DNA from: Bacillus norwichensis
GTDB lineage: Bacteria > Bacillota > Bacilli > Bacillales > Bacillaceae_C
Reading direction: 5' to 3'
Length of the DNA: 64,000 nt
Assembly (NCBI RefSeq): GCF_014836955.1
Contig: NZ_JACSPV010000012.1
Location: 60,142-124,141 of the forward strand
The stretch's first letter is position 1, and the number at the start of each line of letters is the position of its first letter. Below are positions 1 through 9,186 of the stretch, piece after piece. Made by a program: the position numbers and the translations under genes. Under the pieces are notes generated by a model. That model was not told the origin of the DNA. It worked only from the letters and a program-made list of their open reading frames with translations, and did not search any database.

Positions 1-279
1 ATCAACTATGATTCTGGCCATGCGATTTTTGAAGCTACACACGGAACAGCTCCTAAGTATGCAGGATTGGATAAAGTGAACCCATCTTCAGTTATTCTTT
101 CTGGAGTCCTTATGCTTGAACATATCGGCTGGGTTGAAGCTGCTCAATTAATTACAAAATCAATGGAGAAGACAATTGAATCAAAAGTTGTCACATATGA
201 TTTTGCCCGCCTAATGGAAGGCGCGACAGAAGTAAAAACTTCCGAATTCGGTACAAAATTGATCGATAATATGGATTAA
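1..279 (+). CDS. icd: Isocitrate dehydrogenase (NADP), C-terminal part only
   Basis: This is the C-terminal 92 residues of isocitrate dehydrogenase; the gene begins before the window. The TCA-cycle enzyme converts isocitrate to 2-oxoglutarate. The visible part carries the family block [12 protein letters not shown] followed by the NPSSVILSG segment, which helps form the nucleotide pocket, and ends in a helical tail with TAA. mdh follows about 100 bases later on the same strand, as in the B. subtilis citZ-icd-mdh cluster. No terminator is visible between them, so co-transcription is likely. The start and the catalytic N-terminal half cannot be assessed. Confidence 0.95.
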   Translation: MNYDSGHAIFEATHGTAPKYAGLDKVNPSSVILSGVLMLEHIGWVEAAQLITKSMEKTIESKVVTYDFARLMEGATEVKTSEFGTKLIDNMD

Positions 280-385
280 TTTTCTTTCATCAAGGGAAAA
301 ATTGGATTTAAGAGCATAAAATTTGGAGACTGTTTATAAAGCAGTCTCCATTAGTGTGAAATTTAATGAAAGAAGGGACTTTCCC

Positions 386-1324
386 ATGTCATTAAAGCGG
401 AAAAAAATATCTGTTATTGGTGGAGGATTTACAGGAGCAACAACAGCGTTCCTGGCGGCACAAAAAGAACTTGGAGATGTTGTTCTGGTTGATATTCCAA
501 AAATGGAAAACCCTGTAAAAGGGAAAGCACTGGACATGTTAGAGGCTAGTCCGGTCCAAGGTTTTGATGCAAGCATTACTGGTACATCCAACTATGAAGA
601 CACGAAAGACTCCGACGTTGTCGTCATTACTGCTGGCATCGCCCGAAAACCAGGAATGAGCCGGGATGATCTTGTGCAAACAAACCAGAAAGTCATGAAA
701 AGCGTAACACAGGAAATTGTGAAATACTCTCCAAACTGTCATATCATTGTGCTGACAAATCCGGTGGATGCCATGACATATACCGTGTTTAAAGAATCAG
801 GATTCCCGAAAAACCGTGTAATCGGCCAGTCAGGTATCCTGGATACTGCACGTTTCCGTACATTTATCGCACAAGAATTAAATCTTTCTGTGAAAGACAT
901 TACAGGATTCGTTTTAGGGGGCCATGGAGACGACATGGTTCCGCTAGTTCGCTATTCCTATGCAGGAGGAATTCCGCTTGAAAAATTAATTCCACAGGAT
1001 CGGCTTGATGCAATTGTGGAAAGAACCCGAAAAGGCGGAGGCGAAATCGTAAATCTGCTTGGCAATGGAAGTGCCTACTACGCTCCCGCTGCATCACTCG
1101 TTGAGATGGTTGAAGCCATTGTGAAAGATCAGCGGAGAGTGCTACCTTCTATTGCCTACCTTGAAGGAGAATATGGGTACAAGGGCATTTATTTAGGTGT
1201 ACCTACCATCCTTGGCAAGGATGGGATCGAGCAAGTAATTGAACTGGAACTGACAGCTGAGGAAAAAGCATCTCTAGATAAATCAGCAGAAGCAGTCCGA
1301 GAGGTAATGAACGTTTTGGAATAA
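386..1324 (+). CDS. mdh: Malate dehydrogenase
   Basis: Malate dehydrogenase of the lactate-dehydrogenase-like type found in Bacillus (312 residues) interconverts malate and oxaloacetate with NAD in the cytoplasm. A Rossmann glycine motif ([12 protein letters not shown]) opens the protein. [18 protein letters not shown] covers the mobile loop with substrate-binding arginines, [11 protein letters not shown] follows, and [10 protein letters not shown] carries the catalytic histidine. The chosen ATG has the Shine-Dalgarno AGAAGGGA eight bases upstream; the frame is open further upstream, but without conserved sequence. It sits directly after icd, as in B. subtilis, and ends in a strong terminator. 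Confidence 0.97.
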   Translation: MSLKRKKISVIGGGFTGATTAFLAAQKELGDVVLVDIPKMENPVKGKALDMLEASPVQGFDASITGTSNYEDTKDSDVVVITAGIARKPGMSRDDLVQTNQKVMKSVTQEIVKYSPNCHIIVLTNPVDAMTYTVFKESGFPKNRVIGQSGILDTARFRTFIAQELNLSVKDITGFVLGGHGDDMVPLVRYSYAGGIPLEKLIPQDRLDAIVERTRKGGGEIVNLLGNGSAYYAPAASLVEMVEAIVKDQRRVLPSIAYLEGEYGYKGIYLGVPTILGKDGIEQVIELELTAEEKASLDKSAEAVREVMNVLE

Positions 1325-1332
1325 ATGCCGTT

Positions 1333-1370
1333 GAAGAACCAATCATTTATAATGGTTGGTTCTTCTTTTA
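1333..1370 (+). terminator. Rho-independent terminator of the icd-mdh unit
   Basis: A 15-bp stem with one wobble (GAAGAACCAATCATT against AATGGTTGGTTCTTC) closes a 3-nt loop and is followed by a T-rich tract. It lies nine bases after the mdh stop. Confidence 0.9.
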
Positions 1371-1446
1371 CTTTGTTTTTAATAATAAAAATGGTATTAT
1401 ATTTCAAAATAGATTGTAAACTTTAAACTTTTCGGGGGTGCTCTTA

Positions 1447-1896
1447 TTGTTATTGGGGAAAAAGCGTAAGCTGGGACGGCAGATTGGTGAAATCTCACGA
1501 GGCGAAAAGCTAAAGCTGACAGAGAAAATCGAAGATAAGGATCTATTGCTGTATCTTGGTTTGACAAATGACGCCAACCCGCTTTATATCCAGCATGACT
1601 ATGCTTCCCAAACACCATATGAAAAGCCAATCGTACCATCGATTATGTTGACTGGCATCATCATTTCAGCTGTTACAAAGTACTTGCCTGGTCCGGGATC
1701 CAATATTCTAAAGCAGGAAATAGAGTTTCTGAAGCCGGTCTTTCATTATGTTACAGTCGAATTTTTGTTTGAGATTATGGATGTTAATGAACAAGATCGC
1801 TTGGTTACTGTAAATGTACAGGGGACAGAAAGTGGAGAAACGGTCATAACCGGTACGCTCCTTGTATCTCCGCCATATCCATCTGTAGAGACATAA
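1447..1896 (+). CDS. MaoC-like hotdog-fold protein
   Basis: A 149-residue protein of the MaoC-like dehydratase (hotdog) type, related to R-specific enoyl-CoA hydratases. Family-like blocks are the LTNDANPLYIQHDYA segment, in the place of the hydratase D-x-N-P-[IL]-H active-site motif, and PIVPSIMLTGII. The usual catalytic histidine after NPL appears as Y, so hydratase activity is uncertain. The start is ambiguous: GGGGGTG serves as a Shine-Dalgarno 6 nt before the chosen TTG, while a GTG nine bases upstream overlaps it. The gene stands alone between two terminators, with mdh before and hflKC after. MaoC-like genes occur here in other Bacillaceae; the substrate is unknown. Confidence 0.75.
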   Translation: MLLGKKRKLGRQIGEISRGEKLKLTEKIEDKDLLLYLGLTNDANPLYIQHDYASQTPYEKPIVPSIMLTGIIISAVTKYLPGPGSNILKQEIEFLKPVFHYVTVEFLFEIMDVNEQDRLVTVNVQGTESGETVITGTLLVSPPYPSVET

Positions 1897-1914
1897 CAAA
1901 TCATGAGAATAAGC

Positions 1915-1938
1915 GCAGGCAATTGGGCCTGTTTTTTT
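1915..1938 (+). terminator. Short terminator after the MaoC-like gene
   Basis: A CAGGC/GCCTG stem with a 6-nt loop is followed by seven T residues, 19 bases after the stop codon. The stem is short but the T tract is good. Confidence 0.65.
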
Positions 1939-2017
1939 ATTTATGTGAAATGAAACCTTTTTTCTGTTGTAGCGTAATACAATAGTATTAAGAGAAAAAG
2001 AGAAAGGAACGTGGGGA

Positions 2018-2974
2018 ATGAGTTTAAAAAGGGTATACGCAGCAGTAGGCATTATAATTGCAGGACTTTTGCTCATTGTCGCGCTTTTTACTTCCTGGTA
2101 TACGCTTGACGAATCGGACCAGGCGGTGATTTTGACGTTCGGCAAAGCCGAGGATACGGTAACTGATCCGGGATTGCATTTCAAACTACCTTGGCCAGTG
2201 CAGCGGGTTGAGAAGCTTGCGAGAGAGACAAAGAGTTTACAGTTTGGTTTCAAAGATTCAGAGGGAAAAAAGGAATTGTCTGATGAAACAAAAATGATTA
2301 CTGGAGACGAGAATATCGTTTTTGCTGATCTTGTGGTCCAATGGAAGATAACAGATCCAAAGAAATATTTATTTAATGCGGACAATCCCGAAGAGGTGTT
2401 GTATGACGCGACATCTGCATCCTTAAGAAGTATTATCGGAAGTTCGAAAATTGATGATGCCCTCACTTCTGGAAAAGCTGAGATTGAAGGGAATGTTAGA
2501 GATCTTTTAACTGATCTCATGGAAAAATACGATGTAGGCATTTCTATTTTGGCTGTTAAACTCAAAGATGTAGAGCTTCCCAATAAAGAAGTCCGAAGTG
2601 CTTTTACAGCAGTGACGGATGCGAGAGAAACGATGAATACCAAAATGAACGAAGCCAAAAAATATGAGAATCAGCGGATGAATGAAGCAAAAGGAGAAAG
2701 GGATGCTATTATCTCCAAAGCGAAAGGGGAAAAGGCCGCAAGGCTGGAAACAGCACGTGGGGATGTGGCGGTTTTCAATAAGCTATATAAAGAGTATAAA
2801 AGCAATCCGGAAGTGACAAGGGAACGTCTGACAATTGAGACGCTGGAGCAAGTGCTCCCAGGAGCGGAGATTTACATCATGAATGATGAAGGTAATACAT
2901 TAAAATACTTCCCAATCCGGCCAATGGAAAAAGAAGAGCCGAAACCTGCGGAGAAGACGGAGGGGGATGAGTAG
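2018..2974 (+). CDS. hflK: HflK-like SPFH/band-7 membrane protein
   Basis: A 318-residue membrane-anchored SPFH (band 7) protein of the HflK type. In E. coli, HflK and HflC form a large periplasm-facing cage that modulates the FtsH protease. One N-terminal membrane segment (about residues 9-28) precedes the conserved DESDQAVILTFGK entry to the SPFH domain and DPGLHFKLPWPVQRVEK. A long charged coiled-coil region (about 205-250) with repeated NEAKK/NEAKGE blocks follows, and the tail is Pro/Glu/Lys rich. The ATG has AAAGGAACGTGGGG upstream. hflC starts on the base after the stop, so the two are translationally linked. No ftsH is in view. Confidence 0.9.
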   Translation: MSLKRVYAAVGIIIAGLLLIVALFTSWYTLDESDQAVILTFGKAEDTVTDPGLHFKLPWPVQRVEKLARETKSLQFGFKDSEGKKELSDETKMITGDENIVFADLVVQWKITDPKKYLFNADNPEEVLYDATSASLRSIIGSSKIDDALTSGKAEIEGNVRDLLTDLMEKYDVGISILAVKLKDVELPNKEVRSAFTAVTDARETMNTKMNEAKKYENQRMNEAKGERDAIISKAKGEKAARLETARGDVAVFNKLYKEYKSNPEVTRERLTIETLEQVLPGAEIYIMNDEGNTLKYFPIRPMEKEEPKPAEKTEGDE

Positions 2975-3907
2975 ATGGATAAGAAAGTAGTTGACTTCGG
3001 TTCACGTAAGGCTACCGAACTGGAGTGGAGGAAATATACAAAGTTTGGTCTGTTATTGATTATTCTAGTTGCACTTCTTATGATTTTTCTTTCCAGCCTA
3101 TTTATTGTAAAAGAAGGGGAGTTCAAGGTTATTCGCCAGTTTGGTGAGGTGGTTCGCATCAAAACAGAACCTGGGCTTGCCATGAAAGTACCATTTATTC
3201 AAAGTGTTTCAACCCTTCCCAAATATCAAATGACGTACGATGTTTCACAGGCGGAGATTAATACGAAAGATAAGAAACGGATGATTATCGATAATTACGC
3301 GCTATGGAAAATCGTGGACCCGAAAAAGATGATATCCAATGCACGTTCAGTAGAAAATGCTGAATCAAGAATGGAGGAATTCATTTATTCCGTTGTCAGG
3401 ACGGAACTGGGGCAGCTGAACTATGATGAAATTATCAATGATGAAAAATCCTCGCGTGGAAGCCTGAATGATAGAGTGACGGAAAAAGTCAATGAATTGC
3501 TGTCCCAAGACGAATACGGAGTCATTGTTACAGACGTTCGAATGAAACGTACAGATTTACCGAATGAGAACGAAAACTCAGTTTACACTCGGATGATTTC
3601 CGAACGTGAATCAACGGCCCAGGAATATTTGTCACGAGGAGACGCGGAGAAAAATAGGATCACTGCAATAACTGACCAGAAAGTAAGGGAAATGCTTTCT
3701 AAAGCACAGGCTGATGCTGAAGTGATCCGCTCTGAAGGTGAAGGGCAGGCAGCAAAAATCTACAACGACTCTTTTTCAAAAGATCGTGAATTCTATCAGC
3801 TTTTCCGTACCTTGGAATCCTATAAAAAGACAATTGGCGAGGACACCGTTATTGTTCTCCCTTCTGACTCTCCCTATGCGAAGCTGCTGATGGGATATAC
3901 CAAATGA
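2975..3907 (+). CDS. hflC: HflC-like SPFH/band-7 membrane protein
   Basis: A 310-residue partner of HflK: short cytoplasmic tail, one membrane segment (about residues 25-45), SPFH domain with VKEGEFKVIRQFGEVVR and EPGLAMKVPFIQSV, then an Ala/Glu-rich coiled coil (MLSKAQADAEVIRSEGEG) and the HflC-like end FYQLFRTLESYKK. The ATG abuts the hflK stop, with GGAGGGGG inside the hflK tail as Shine-Dalgarno. Together they probably form the HflKC complex around FtsH. The pair sits between the mdh region and polA, where B. subtilis carries phoP-phoR. Confidence 0.92.
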   Translation: MDKKVVDFGSRKATELEWRKYTKFGLLLIILVALLMIFLSSLFIVKEGEFKVIRQFGEVVRIKTEPGLAMKVPFIQSVSTLPKYQMTYDVSQAEINTKDKKRMIIDNYALWKIVDPKKMISNARSVENAESRMEEFIYSVVRTELGQLNYDEIINDEKSSRGSLNDRVTEKVNELLSQDEYGVIVTDVRMKRTDLPNENENSVYTRMISERESTAQEYLSRGDAEKNRITAITDQKVREMLSKAQADAEVIRSEGEGQAAKIYNDSFSKDREFYQLFRTLESYKKTIGEDTVIVLPSDSPYAKLLMGYTK

Positions 3908-3910
3908 TGA

Positions 3911-3944
3911 AATGCCGGGGCAGAAGCACCCGGCATTTTGTTTT
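3911..3944 (+). terminator. hflKC terminator
   Basis: The perfect 9-bp stem AATGCCGGG/CCCGGCATT with a 9-nt loop is followed by TTGTTTT, immediately after the hflC stop. Repeat A1 begins within the T tract. Confidence 0.9.
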
Positions 3945-4137
3945 AACCTCATTTATTAGAAGTCTCTCACTTCTTTAAGTAGTGAGGTGAAAGCATATTT
4001 TGGTACTCCATTCAGTGGGGTTTCAAACTCTGGCTGAATAAAGTAAAAGCCTTCGGCGGATGCCACAGATTTTCAGTGGAAATTTATCTGCGGAGCTCGA
4101 TAAAATCTGGGCGCAAATAGGCCAAGGCGGATTTGAT
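3942..4137 (+). repeat. Repeat family A, copy A1 (about 196 bp)
   Basis: First of nine dispersed, same-strand copies. It carries the family blocks in order: TTTAAC...ATT entry, AGAAGTCTC hairpin region, GTGGGGTTTCAAAC, GCTGAATAAAG, TTCGGCGGATGCCACAGAT, the GCGGAGCTCGATAAAATCTG hairpin region and GGCCAAGGCGGATTTGAT. It lies between the hflKC terminator and the Shine-Dalgarno of the DUF4260 gene, ending 35 nt before its start. Confidence 0.85.
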
Positions 4138-4172
4138 AGAAGGATAAAATGATTTTTTGGGAGGAATGAATA

Positions 4173-4520
4173 TTGAATAAAGTGCTTTTACATATAGAAG
4201 GGTTCGTAGTATTTTCTTCAAGTATATGGCTTTATGGACATTACCATTTCAGCTGGATACTGTTTATTGTACTTTTATTTGCACCAGATATTTCTATGTT
4301 TGGATACATAGTCAATAACAAAGTCGGTGCGATCATATATAATGTATTCCATACATATACGGTAACAATCCTTGTTGTTGTCTTTGGGGTGATCTTTTCG
4401 GCCCCATTAGTCTTGGCAATCGGTTTGATATGGACAGCTCATATTGGGATGGATAGGATGTTCGGTTATGGATTGAAGTATCCTACTGAATTCAAAGACA
4501 CTCATTTAAACCGTGTATAA
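4173..4520 (+). CDS. DUF4260-type small membrane protein
   Basis: A 115-residue hydrophobic protein resembling the DUF4260 family: about four membrane segments, the family-like LLFAPDISMFGYI motif near residue 45, and a C-terminal AHIGMDRMFGYGLKY motif. Its function is unknown. The start is TTG with GGGAGG eight bases upstream; an ATG six bases earlier is out of frame and stops after four codons. Repeat A1 occupies the leader. A weak hairpin (GGCTTC..GAAGTC, then TTTTT) follows the stop. It stands alone between hflKC and polA. Confidence 0.75.
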   Translation: MNKVLLHIEGFVVFSSSIWLYGHYHFSWILFIVLLFAPDISMFGYIVNNKVGAIIYNVFHTYTVTILVVVFGVIFSAPLVLAIGLIWTAHIGMDRMFGYGLKYPTEFKDTHLNRV

Positions 4521-4677
4521 TTATAGGCTTCTATCATGAAGTCTTTTTATTTTGTAAAAAGTGTAGTGGCGAAAGTATTCTTCAAAATCTGGAAGCTCCG
4601 CGTAATTTTTGGTAAATGCACCTTACTCAAATTTTAGAATAGCCCAAACTTTAGCCTTTCCACTTTCTTCTCTTTTT

Positions 4678-4706
4678 TTCACATTCCCGAACACACATGC
4701 TAGAAT
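4678..4706 (+). promoter_or_regulatory. SigA-type promoter for polA
   Basis: -35 TTCACA and -10 TAGAAT are separated by exactly 17 nt, with a TG one base before the -10 (extended -10). Transcription would start about 40 nt before the polA start codon. Confidence 0.7.
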
Positions 4707-4754
4707 AAAAATATCAGACAGGCGGACATTCTGCTTGCTTAGGAGGTATTTGGC

Positions 4755-7400
4755 TTGGGAAAAAATAGTAAGAAATTGATGCTCATAGACGGGAACAGTG
4801 TTGCTTACCGCGCTTTTTTTGCGTTGCCGCTGCTGCATAATGAAAAAGGTGTTTATACAAATGCTGTTTATGGCTTTACCACGATGCTAATGAAGGTGCT
4901 GGAGGAAGAGAAGCCAACTCATATTCTGGTCGCATTTGATGCTGGAAAGACGACGTTTCGCCACGAAACATACAAGGAGTATAAAGGTGGCCGTCAGAAA
5001 ACGCCGCCAGAGCTTTCTGAACAGTTTCCATTTCTGAGAGAGCTGCTGGATGCATATGGAATTAAACGGTATGAGCTTGAAAATTACGAGGCGGACGATA
5101 TCATCGGAACTCTTGCAATCGAGGCGGAAAAGGACGGTTATGAAGTCAAAGTCATTTCTGGAGACAAAGACTTAACACAATTGACGAGCGATCACATAAC
5201 AGTAGGGATTACAAGAAAAGGCATCACTGACATTGAAAGTTATACCCCAGAACATATTAAGGAAAAGTACGGTCTGACACCTGAACAAATCATTGATATG
5301 AAGGGATTGATGGGAGATCAGTCAGATAATATCCCTGGGGTACCTGGAGTGGGAGAGAAAACAGCCATCAAATTGTTGAAGGAATTCAGTACTTTAGAGA
5401 ATCTGCTTGGATCCATCGACAAGGTCAGTGGTCCCAAATTAAAAGAGCGCCTAGAGGAATTTAAGGATCAGGCTGTTATGAGTAAGGAACTCGCCACCAT
5501 TTTAACGAAAGCTCCGATAGACATCAATATACCTAATTTAATATATGAAGGGTATAATCCTGCGGCTTTGAGAACTCTTTTCCAGGAGCTCGAGTTCAAT
5601 TCCCTTCTTGGAAAGCTTGAAGGCGGCGAAGAGGAAAATGAAGATCAGCAGGAAAATATAGACATTGAATTTCAAACGGCCGAGTCAATTGATGAAGGAC
5701 TTTTTGCTGATCATACCGCACTATATGTGGAAATTCTTGAAGATAATTATTATACCGGCCCCGTTGTCGGCTTTGGCCTTTCAAGTGAAAAAGGAAATTT
5801 TTTCCTTTCGACGGAGACTGCATTGCAATCGGAAGCTTTTAAAAAATGGGCGGAAGACGAAACCAAGAAAAAGCATGTTTTTGACGGAAAGCGTTCAATT
5901 GTTTCTTTAAGGCGACAGGGAATTGAATTAAAAGGGATCGACTTTGACCTGTTGTTGGTCTCATATTTGCTTAATCCATCTGAATCCACGACTGATTTTG
6001 CAGGTGTAGCACAGCGTCATAAATATATGAACGTACAAACAGACGAAGCGGTTTATGGGAAAGGCGCCAAGAGAAAAGTAGCTGAAGGAGATGTTCTTGC
6101 TGAACATCTTGCCAAAAAGGCATTGGGCATTGCTTCGCTGTACAAGCCTTTGCTTGATGAGCTAGATAAAAATGAACTGCTTGATCTTTTCTATGACTTG
6201 GAGCTTCCGTTGTCGTTCATTCTAGCAGATATGGAATATACAGGCGTCAAAGTGGATATTGATAGACTGAAGGACATGAAAACTGAGATGGCCGAACGGC
6301 TATTGCAGATAGAAGAAAAAATATATGACCTGGCGGGGGAAAAGTTTAATATCAATTCGCCAAAACAGCTCGGTGTTATTTTATTCGATAAACTAGGCTT
6401 GCCAGTGATTAAGAAAACAAAAACAGGCTATTCTACTGCAGCGGATGTACTAGAAAAATTAGCGCCTTCACATGAAGTGATCGAAGAAATCCTGAACTAC
6501 AGACAGCTTGGAAAACTGCAGTCAACTTATATAGAGGGTCTCCTGAAAGTAGTGCATAAGGATACTGATAAAGTGCATACCCGTTTTAACCAGGCGTTGA
6601 CACAGACAGGGAGATTGAGTTCAACGGATCCGAACCTGCAAAATATCCCTATCCGCCTGGAAGAAGGGCGGAAAATTCGCCAGGCATTCATCCCTTCGCA
6701 GGATGATTGGGTGATTTTTGCTGCGGACTATTCGCAGATTGAGCTTAGGGTGCTTGCTCACATCGCGGAAGACGAAAAACTGATGGAAGCTTTTAGGGAA
6801 GATATGGATATCCATACAAAAACAGCAATGGATGTTTTTCATGTCAGCAAAGATGAAGTGACACCTAACATGAGGCGCCAGGCAAAAGCGGTTAACTTTG
6901 GGATTATCTATGGGATTAGCGACTATGGTCTTTCACAAAACTTGGGGATCACCAGGAAAGAGGCTGGAACTTTTATTGATCGTTATTTGGAAAGTTACCC
7001 TAGTGTAAGGAATTATATGAAGGACATAGTGATGGAAGCTAAACAAAAAGGTTATGTATCAACGCTTCTTCACAGAAGAAGGTATATTCCGGAAATAACC
7101 AGCAGGAACTTTAACATCAGAAGCTTTGCAGAACGGACAGCCATGAACACTCCAATTCAGGGAAGTGCAGCTGATATTATAAAGAAAGCAATGATTGATA
7201 TGTATCAAAAGCTTGAAGAAGAAGGATTAAAGACTAGCCTTTTACTTCAAGTACACGATGAATTAATTTTTGAGGCCCCTAAAGATGAAATTGAAAAGCT
7301 GAAAAAATTGGTTCCCGATGTGATGGAACATGCGATGGAGCTTAAGGTTCCTCTGAAAGTCGATTATTCATACGGTCCAACATGGTATGATGCAAAATAG
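4755..7400 (+). CDS. polA: DNA polymerase I
   Basis: DNA polymerase I, 881 residues, does gap filling, Okazaki-fragment processing and repair. The N-terminal 5'-nuclease domain (about 1-290) has LMLIDGNSVAYRAFF, YEADDIIGT, SGDKDLTQL and the helix-hairpin-helix GVPGVGEKTA. The central region is a degenerate 3'-5' exonuclease: the acidic DxE site reads YVEIL, so proofreading is probably lost, as in other Bacillus enzymes. Polymerase motif A DYSQIELRV is near 657, motif B RRQAKAVNFGIIYG near 705 and motif C VHDE near 833. The TTG start has AGGAGG eight bases upstream. Repeat B1 begins right after the stop; mutM follows. Confidence 0.98.
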   Translation: MGKNSKKLMLIDGNSVAYRAFFALPLLHNEKGVYTNAVYGFTTMLMKVLEEEKPTHILVAFDAGKTTFRHETYKEYKGGRQKTPPELSEQFPFLRELLDAYGIKRYELENYEADDIIGTLAIEAEKDGYEVKVISGDKDLTQLTSDHITVGITRKGITDIESYTPEHIKEKYGLTPEQIIDMKGLMGDQSDNIPGVPGVGEKTAIKLLKEFSTLENLLGSIDKVSGPKLKERLEEFKDQAVMSKELATILTKAPIDINIPNLIYEGYNPAALRTLFQELEFNSLLGKLEGGEEENEDQQENIDIEFQTAESIDEGLFADHTALYVEILEDNYYTGPVVGFGLSSEKGNFFLSTETALQSEAFKKWAEDETKKKHVFDGKRSIVSLRRQGIELKGIDFDLLLVSYLLNPSESTTDFAGVAQRHKYMNVQTDEAVYGKGAKRKVAEGDVLAEHLAKKALGIASLYKPLLDELDKNELLDLFYDLELPLSFILADMEYTGVKVDIDRLKDMKTEMAERLLQIEEKIYDLAGEKFNINSPKQLGVILFDKLGLPVIKKTKTGYSTAADVLEKLAPSHEVIEEILNYRQLGKLQSTYIEGLLKVVHKDTDKVHTRFNQALTQTGRLSSTDPNLQNIPIRLEEGRKIRQAFIPSQDDWVIFAADYSQIELRVLAHIAEDEKLMEAFREDMDIHTKTAMDVFHVSKDEVTPNMRRQAKAVNFGIIYGISDYGLSQNLGITRKEAGTFIDRYLESYPSVRNYMKDIVMEAKQKGYVSTLLHRRRYIPEITSRNFNIRSFAERTAMNTPIQGSAADIIKKAMIDMYQKLEEEGLKTSLLLQVHDELIFEAPKDEIEKLKKLVPDVMEHAMELKVPLKVDYSYGPTWYDAK

Positions 7401-7544
7401 AAAAGCGGAGGTGCCTGTCCATCGACGTACAGACTGGAGCGACTTCGACGAGATAAAGGAAACACGCGAAGCAAAGCGGAGCGATGTTGACTTATCGTAG
7501 GAGAAGGAGTGAAGTCTGCTAGTCGATAGGCACCGGAGCTAGAC
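7401..7544 (+). repeat. Repeat family B, copy B1
   Basis: A GC-rich intergenic element whose ends are inverted repeats: GGTGCCTGTCCATCGA near the start against TCGATAGGCACC near the end, giving a hairpin about 140 nt long. It abuts the polA stop and shares blocks (CTACGATAAGTCAACATCG on the opposite strand) with copy B8. Confidence 0.75.
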
Positions 7545-7618
7545 ACAGAACAAATCATTTCTAAAGGAATACTTATAAATAAATCAATCAACATGCTTGA
7601 ACATCAGGGAGTGAGGAT

Positions 7619-8449
7619 ATGCCGGAGTTACCGGAAGTTGAGAATGTAAGAAGGTCATTACTTCAATTGGTACAGGGGAAAACCATTCAAGGCGTTAAAG
7701 CCAGTTGGCCCAAAATTATTAAGCAACCCCTTGAGGTTGAGCAATTTTATGATGCTTTAAAGGATCAGACTATCTATGATTTACAACGAAAAGGGAAGTT
7801 TTTGATTTTCATGCTTGACGACTATGCGCTTGTTTCACATTTGCGGATGGAAGGTCATTACAGTGTGAATCAAAATGGAGATCCGGCAGATAAGCATACA
7901 CATGTGACATTTGTATTTTCTGACGGAACCGAATTGCGTTATCGCGATGTTCGGAAATTTGGTACGATGCATCTATTCAAAAAGGGGGAAGAAGAAAAAG
8001 AGCTGCCTTTAGCGAAACTTGGTCCAGAGCCGTTTTCCCCTTCCTTTTCAGCAGAATATCTTAAGTCGGAGTTTCAGAAAACGGAACGGATTATAAAGGC
8101 AGTGCTGCTTGATCAAACCATTGTGGCAGGGCTTGGAAATATATACGCGGATGAAGTTTTATATAAAGCGAAAATACATCCGGAGAGGAAAGCCAAAACA
8201 CTGAAGAAAAAAGAAATCGAGAAGCTAAGCCAAGAAATGGCACAGACATTAGAAGACTCTATCGCTGCAGGAGGAAGTTCAGTAAACACCTATATGGATT
8301 CAATGGGATTGAGCGGAACATATCAGAAAAGGCTAAATGTTTACGGACGAAACGGCGAAGCTTGTGTGGATTGCGGGACCATTTTTGAAAAAACAAAAGT
8401 GGCGGGACGCGGGACACACTATTGTCCAACGTGTCAAAAGAATCCATAA
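7619..8449 (+). CDS. mutM: Formamidopyrimidine-DNA glycosylase (Fpg/MutM)
   Basis: This base-excision-repair enzyme (276 residues) removes 8-oxoguanine and formamidopyrimidines and nicks the DNA. The mature N-terminus PELPEVE provides the catalytic proline and glutamate. RKGKFLIF carries the conserved lysine, HLRMEGHY is an Fpg block, GLGNIYADEVLY is in the helix-two-turn-helix domain, and a C-terminal zinc finger (CVDCGTIF...HYCPTCQ) closes the protein. The ATG has a GGGAGTGAGG Shine-Dalgarno. It lies downstream of polA, as in B. subtilis, and is followed by ytaF and coaE. Confidence 0.97.
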   Translation: MPELPEVENVRRSLLQLVQGKTIQGVKASWPKIIKQPLEVEQFYDALKDQTIYDLQRKGKFLIFMLDDYALVSHLRMEGHYSVNQNGDPADKHTHVTFVFSDGTELRYRDVRKFGTMHLFKKGEEEKELPLAKLGPEPFSPSFSAEYLKSEFQKTERIIKAVLLDQTIVAGLGNIYADEVLYKAKIHPERKAKTLKKKEIEKLSQEMAQTLEDSIAAGGSSVNTYMDSMGLSGTYQKRLNVYGRNGEACVDCGTIFEKTKVAGRGTHYCPTCQKNP

Positions 8450-8535
8450 TTATACGTTAAACTCAGCTTTTTAACCATCAGCAAGTATCCTTCATATAAT
8501 AGTTTATCGCAATTTGAAGGGGAAGGAGCTTGCAG

Positions 8536-9168
8536 ATGGGCTATACATTTTCGCTTTTATTATTAGCAATTGCGATCAGTCTTGACAGCTTTGGAGCCGG
8601 ATTAGCATATGGATTGAGGAATATTAAGATTCCTCTTAAATCAATCATCATTATTGCATCCTGTACCGCTTTATCACTTGGAACAGCTATGATTTTGGGA
8701 CAGCTGATCCAAGGGTTGCTGTCTCCTGCAGCCGCTAACCGAATTGGCGGGGCGATTCTCATTATGATCGGTGGTTGGGTTATTTTTCAGTTTATCAGGT
8801 CTGAAAGAGAACAAGCAGGACAGCAGGAAAAAATTGAATTTAACTGGGAAATCAAATCGCTTGGAATTGTCATCCATATTTTAAAAAAGCCGACTAGAGC
8901 TGACTTCGATTCTTCAGGTACAGTCACAGGTATCGAAGCATTCATGCTGGGGACCGCGCTATCTCTTGATGCTTTTGGAGTGGGGATTGGTGCCGCGATG
9001 CTCGGATTCAGTCCAGTCATCTTGTCCGGAGCTGCGGCTGTGATGGGCGGGTTGTTTTTATCTGGAGGTATTGCTTTTGGCGGATTATTCGCCCATATGC
9101 GCGCCATACAGAAATTTACCTTTTTTCCCGGAGTACTGCTAATTGTCATCGGACTATTAAAAATGTAA
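8536..9168 (+). CDS. ytaF: YtaF-like sporulation membrane protein
   Basis: A polytopic membrane protein of about 210 residues, similar to YtaF and related to MntP-type manganese exporters. There are six hydrophobic segments in two symmetric halves. Each half opens with a conserved pattern: AISLDSFGAGLAYGLR near the start and ALSLDAFGVGIGAAML in the middle, the acidic residues that mark MntP-like pores. The ATG is preferred over a TTG six bases upstream because GGAAGGAG lies 7 nt from the ATG but only 1 nt from the TTG. It belongs to the polA-mutM-ytaF-coaE run; B. subtilis ytaF has a sporulation link but no defined biochemistry. Confidence 0.88.
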   Translation: MGYTFSLLLLAIAISLDSFGAGLAYGLRNIKIPLKSIIIIASCTALSLGTAMILGQLIQGLLSPAAANRIGGAILIMIGGWVIFQFIRSEREQAGQQEKIEFNWEIKSLGIVIHILKKPTRADFDSSGTVTGIEAFMLGTALSLDAFGVGIGAAMLGFSPVILSGAAAVMGGLFLSGGIAFGGLFAHMRAIQKFTFFPGVLLIVIGLLKM

Positions 9169-9186
9169 AACGAAAGAGGCTGGCAT

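Noticed and set aside
1708..2658. Long open frame (316 codons) antisense to the MaoC-like gene and hflK
   Set aside because: It overlaps two clear genes, has no Shine-Dalgarno and no recognisable domain; it is a shadow of hflK codon use.
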